From: an uncultured bacterium
GTDB lineage: Bacteria > Patescibacteriota > Minisyncoccia > Moranbacterales > GWC2-37-73
Reading direction: 5' to 3'
Assembly: GCA_903824515.1 (NCBI GenBank)
Contig: CAIJXA010000133.1
Coordinates: forward strand, 1-6,368
DNA length: 6,368 bases
Part shown: positions 3,971-6,368 of the stretch, one piece after another
Position numbering within the stretch: the first letter of the stretch is position 1
How the letters are laid out: every line of letters starts with the position of its first letter
The notes under the pieces: generated by a model
Database searches by the model: none
What the model saw: the letters and a program-made list of their open reading frames with translations, nothing else
What the model was told of the DNA's origin: nothing
Position numbers and translations under genes: made by a program

Positions 3971-6112
3971 ATGACAATCAATCAACGAAAATCAAGAAGG
4001 TATTATTTTTGGCAAATTTTTTTGGGTCTTTTCGATGCGTTTTTAATGATGATAATTTTGATAAGTGGCCTTGTGGCGTGGCTTTATTACAGCGCAACTC
4101 CTCCCGCAAGTCAGTTGGCAATGCGTAAGGTTGCACAGACTTCGACGATTTATGATAGCAGTGGGCAACACGTGCTGTATGAACTTTATGGAGAACAAAA
4201 TCGTAAAATAGTTTCGCATGAACAAATTCCCGAGGTTGTTCGCAGGGCGACAATTGCCACCGAGGATAGTAATTTTTATCATCACATCGGAGTTGATCCA
4301 GTGGCAATCTTGCGAGCGCTCAAGATCAATATCCAAAATGATGAGATTCGTCAAGGAGCCTCTACTATCACACAGCAACTTGCTAGGAGTGCCTTTTTGA
4401 CAAGAGAGCAAACCATTCAGCGAAAAATTATGGAAGCAGTTTTTGCGCTTAAAATTGAAAGAAACTATTCGAAGGATCAAATCCTGGATCAATATTTAAA
4501 CGAAGTTCCCTATGGTGCCAATACCTATGGAATTGAAACTGCAAGTCAGACATATTTCGGAAAGGCGGCCAAGGATTTGACTTTGGATGAGGCGACCTTT
4601 TTGGCAGCGCTTCCTAAGGCGCCATCGTATTATTCTCCTTATGCCACTCATCATAGTGAACTTGTGCTCAGGCAAAAAAATATTTTATTGCGAATGGGTG
4701 AACTTAAATTTGCGCCACAAGCTGAAATTGAAAAAGCTCTAAAAATTGATACTTTTTCAAAAGTAAAACCACTCAGTCAACCAATTGAAGCTCCGCATTT
4801 TGTTTTTTATGTGCTCAGGCAATTGGAAGAAAAATATGGAAAAGATTTTTTGCAGACCGGCGGGCTGAAAATTTATACTTCTCTCAATTGGGAAATGCAG
4901 AAAACGGCTCAGCAAGTCGTTACTAGCGGAGTTCAAAAAAATCTTTCACGCGGAGCCACCAATGCCGCCTTGATTGCAATTGATCCAAAAAATGGAAACA
5001 TCCTTGCCATGGTTGGCAGTAAGAATTATTTTGATCGATCAATTGATGGTCAAGTTAACGTAACGACAAGTCCTCGGCAGCCCGGCTCATCTTTCAAGCC
5101 GTTTGCCTATGCCCATGCTTTTGAACTTGGCTGGCAACCGGAAACAAAAATCCTTGATGCTCAAACAGATTTTGGGCCGGATGGAAGTGGAAAGGACTAT
5201 ATTCCGCGAAATTATGATGGAAAATTTCACGGGCTGCTGACTATGCGCGAAACGCTTTCGCAATCACTCAACATTCCAGCAGTCAAAACGCTGTATCTGG
5301 CTAGTATAGATGGCACAATTGAACTTGCCCATCGTATGGGCATCACCACGCTCAATGATCGCAAGCGTTATGGACTTTCGCTGGTGCTGGGCGGCGGTGA
5401 AGTCAAACTTGTGGACATGACTAGCGCTTTTTCAGTTTTTGCAACCGAGGGCATTAGAAATCCAGTCCAGTCGGTTGAAAAAATTATCGATAATTCAGGT
5501 AAAATTATTCAGCAATTAGAACTGGATTCTGAGAAAGTATTGGATCAGCAAGTTGCCAGAAAAATAAATTCTATTCTTTCTGATAATGCTGCCAGAGCGC
5601 CTATTTTTGGTTCAAAAAGCGCGTTAATTTTAGATGACGGTCGAGCTGTGGCTGTCAAAACTGGGACAACTCAAGAATTTCGCGATGCCTGGACAATTGG
5701 CTATACGCCCTCAATTGCCGTAGGAGTTTGGGCGGGTAACAATGATAATCATCCGATGAAAGAGGGGGCTGACGGAGTTTTTGTGGCTGCGCCAATATGG
5801 AAAGATTTCATGCAAAAAGTCTTACTCAATCAACCGAAAGAAAGTTTCATAGCTTATGACGTTCAATTGGATGATGAAAAACAGGCAGGGGGAATGTCCG
5901 CAATTATTACGTATTATAATATAAAATCAGGCAAGAAAATTTCGCAAGAAAAAGCAAACAAAACAGATCAATCAAAAGTTGTGCAACAAATTGAGTATAT
6001 TCCTAGTGCTGAGGCGCAAAACAATTCTTCTCAAAAATCGTTCAGCATTGCAATGCCACCTATGGCAGATCCAATGTTTGGCCGATGGGCTTCGGCGCAG
6101 GATCAACCGTAG
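3971..6112 (+). CDS. mrcA: Bifunctional class A penicillin-binding protein (PBP1A family)
   Basis: This enzyme polymerises lipid II into glycan strands and cross-links their peptides on the outer face of the membrane. At 713 residues it is full length. A basic N-terminus and one membrane segment (about 12-40) anchor it. The GT51 glycosyltransferase shows 'EDSNFYHHIG' (98-107, catalytic Glu98), 'QGASTITQQ' (128-136), 'RKIMEAVFALKIE' (151-163) and 'YLNEVPYG' (175-182). The transpeptidase shows SSFK (373-376, nucleophile Ser373), SLN (432-434) and KTGT (563-566), so both activities look intact. The last 75 or so residues are Gln/Ser/Asn-rich and look disordered. The ATG at 3971 is the natural start because the anchor follows at once, although no ribosome site is seen. 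A terminator lies upstream and another downstream, so it is probably transcribed alone. mrcA and ponA are both used for this family. Confidence 0.95.
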   Translation: MTINQRKSRRYYFWQIFLGLFDAFLMMIILISGLVAWLYYSATPPASQLAMRKVAQTSTIYDSSGQHVLYELYGEQNRKIVSHEQIPEVVRRATIATEDSNFYHHIGVDPVAILRALKINIQNDEIRQGASTITQQLARSAFLTREQTIQRKIMEAVFALKIERNYSKDQILDQYLNEVPYGANTYGIETASQTYFGKAAKDLTLDEATFLAALPKAPSYYSPYATHHSELVLRQKNILLRMGELKFAPQAEIEKALKIDTFSKVKPLSQPIEAPHFVFYVLRQLEEKYGKDFLQTGGLKIYTSLNWEMQKTAQQVVTSGVQKNLSRGATNAALIAIDPKNGNILAMVGSKNYFDRSIDGQVNVTTSPRQPGSSFKPFAYAHAFELGWQPETKILDAQTDFGPDGSGKDYIPRNYDGKFHGLLTMRETLSQSLNIPAVKTLYLASIDGTIELAHRMGITTLNDRKRYGLSLVLGGGEVKLVDMTSAFSVFATEGIRNPVQSVEKIIDNSGKIIQQLELDSEKVLDQQVARKINSILSDNAARAPIFGSKSALILDDGRAVAVKTGTTQEFRDAWTIGYTPSIAVGVWAGNNDNHPMKEGADGVFVAAPIWKDFMQKVLLNQPKESFIAYDVQLDDEKQAGGMSAIITYYNIKSGKKISQEKANKTDQSKVVQQIEYIPSAEAQNNSSQKSFSIAMPPMADPMFGRWASAQDQP

Positions 6113-6171
6113 GATTAGAAAGAGAAAAAAGCCCCATTGCTTAGGAGATTCGATTGAGAGAAAAAACTAAA

Positions 6172-6204
6172 AAGAAAAGGCGGGTTCAACCCTTGCCTTT
6201 TCTT
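6172..6204. terminator. Bidirectional terminator between convergent genes
   Basis: AAGAAAAGGC (6172-6181) pairs with GCCTTTTCTT (6195-6204). Stacked inside, GGGT (6182-6185) pairs with ACCC (6189-6192) around TCA, with a two-base TT bulge. On the plus strand it lies 59 bases after the PBP stop. On the minus strand it lies 23 bases after the stop of the gene at 6228-6368 and runs into a T-rich tail, which makes it the stronger terminator in that direction. Confidence 0.85.
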
Positions 6205-6227
6205 GAGTTAGGCTGTTAAATTCTTTT

Positions 6228-6368
6228 TTACTGTGGCGCAACTTCAGTCCAACCACCATTGCGATTTGCCTCAATCGCACAGCCGGGACAATTGACAATA
6301 GTGTGAGAGGTTGGGCAAACAATGCCTTTATCTTGACAAACGCTCATGGCCTCATTGTTACCAGTAGC
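6228..6368 (-). CDS. C-terminus of an unrecognised Cys-rich protein (partial)
   Basis: On the minus strand a frame is open from the window edge (6368) to TAA at 6230-6228, giving 46 residues of a gene whose start lies outside. It carries four cysteines in two pairs, 'CQDKGIVC' and 'CPGC', and ends 'NGGWTEVAPQ'. The composition (Asn, Gly, Thr, paired Cys, few charged residues) suits an exported, disulfide-bonded or metal-binding tail. I cannot assign a family. Support comes from ordinary codon use and from the terminator placed 23 bases after the stop with a minus-strand T-tail. A chance frame of 46 codons is possible but less likely. Confidence 0.6.
   Translation of the reverse strand, partial: ATGNNEAMSVCQDKGIVCPTSHTIVNCPGCAIEANRNGGWTEVAPQ

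Noticed and set aside
4043..4492. Minus-strand 149-codon frame, and the overlapping 3978-4307 frame
   Set aside because: Both are antisense to the conserved GT51 region of the PBP gene, whose catalytic motifs prove the plus-strand frame.
1..6368. CRISPR array, insertion sequence or TGA-recoded genetic code
   Set aside because: No repeat-spacer pattern with 25-40 base repeats and no transposase frame is present. The long genes are uninterrupted under the standard stop codons and use normal Gly and Trp codons.

Overview
The window most likely comes from a small-genome, AT-rich bacterium of the Candidate Phyla Radiation (Patescibacteria), probably Parcubacteria-like. This rests on gene character: a SIMPL/DUF541 protein with an N-terminal anchor, a class A PBP with the usual Patescibacteria-style tail, and a secreted Cys/Trp/Tyr-rich surface protein. 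Shine-Dalgarno signals are uneven and intergenic DNA is AT-rich and full of short repeats. TGA is not recoded: the long frames use ordinary glycine and tryptophan codons and end in TAA or TAG. No marker gene fixes the taxonomy, so the placement is inference.

Layout. Bases 1-738 hold the 3' end of a large secreted protein with a fibrinogen-like C-terminal module; its start lies outside the window. A good extended -10 promoter (751-778) and a leader of about 120 nt with a hairpin precede a membrane-anchored SIMPL-domain protein (908-1693). Bases 1694-2394 carry no large gene but are rich in structure: heptanucleotide tandem repeats, a GC-rich foldable block (1761-1890), two near-identical 16-mer palindromes, a possible 28-aa acidic ORF with a ribosome binding site and strong terminator, and a dyad set between promoter-like hexamers that resembles a CsoR or MerR-type operator.

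Next comes a 491-residue protein (2395-3870) that joins an N-terminal ASCH/PUA-like domain to an AroE-type shikimate dehydrogenase with an altered substrate pocket. It ends at a perfect-palindrome terminator. A full-length bifunctional class A penicillin-binding protein follows (3971-6112), possibly on a leaderless transcript. The last 141 bases encode, on the minus strand, the C-terminus of an unrecognised Cys-rich protein that converges on the PBP gene across a shared hairpin terminator.

The genes do not form one operon. Each large plus-strand gene appears to have its own promoter or terminator. Their common theme is the cell envelope: a surface adhesin-like protein, an anchored extracytoplasmic SIMPL protein and peptidoglycan synthesis. 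The most unusual items are the ASCH-AroE fusion and the 700-base repeat-rich island upstream of it.
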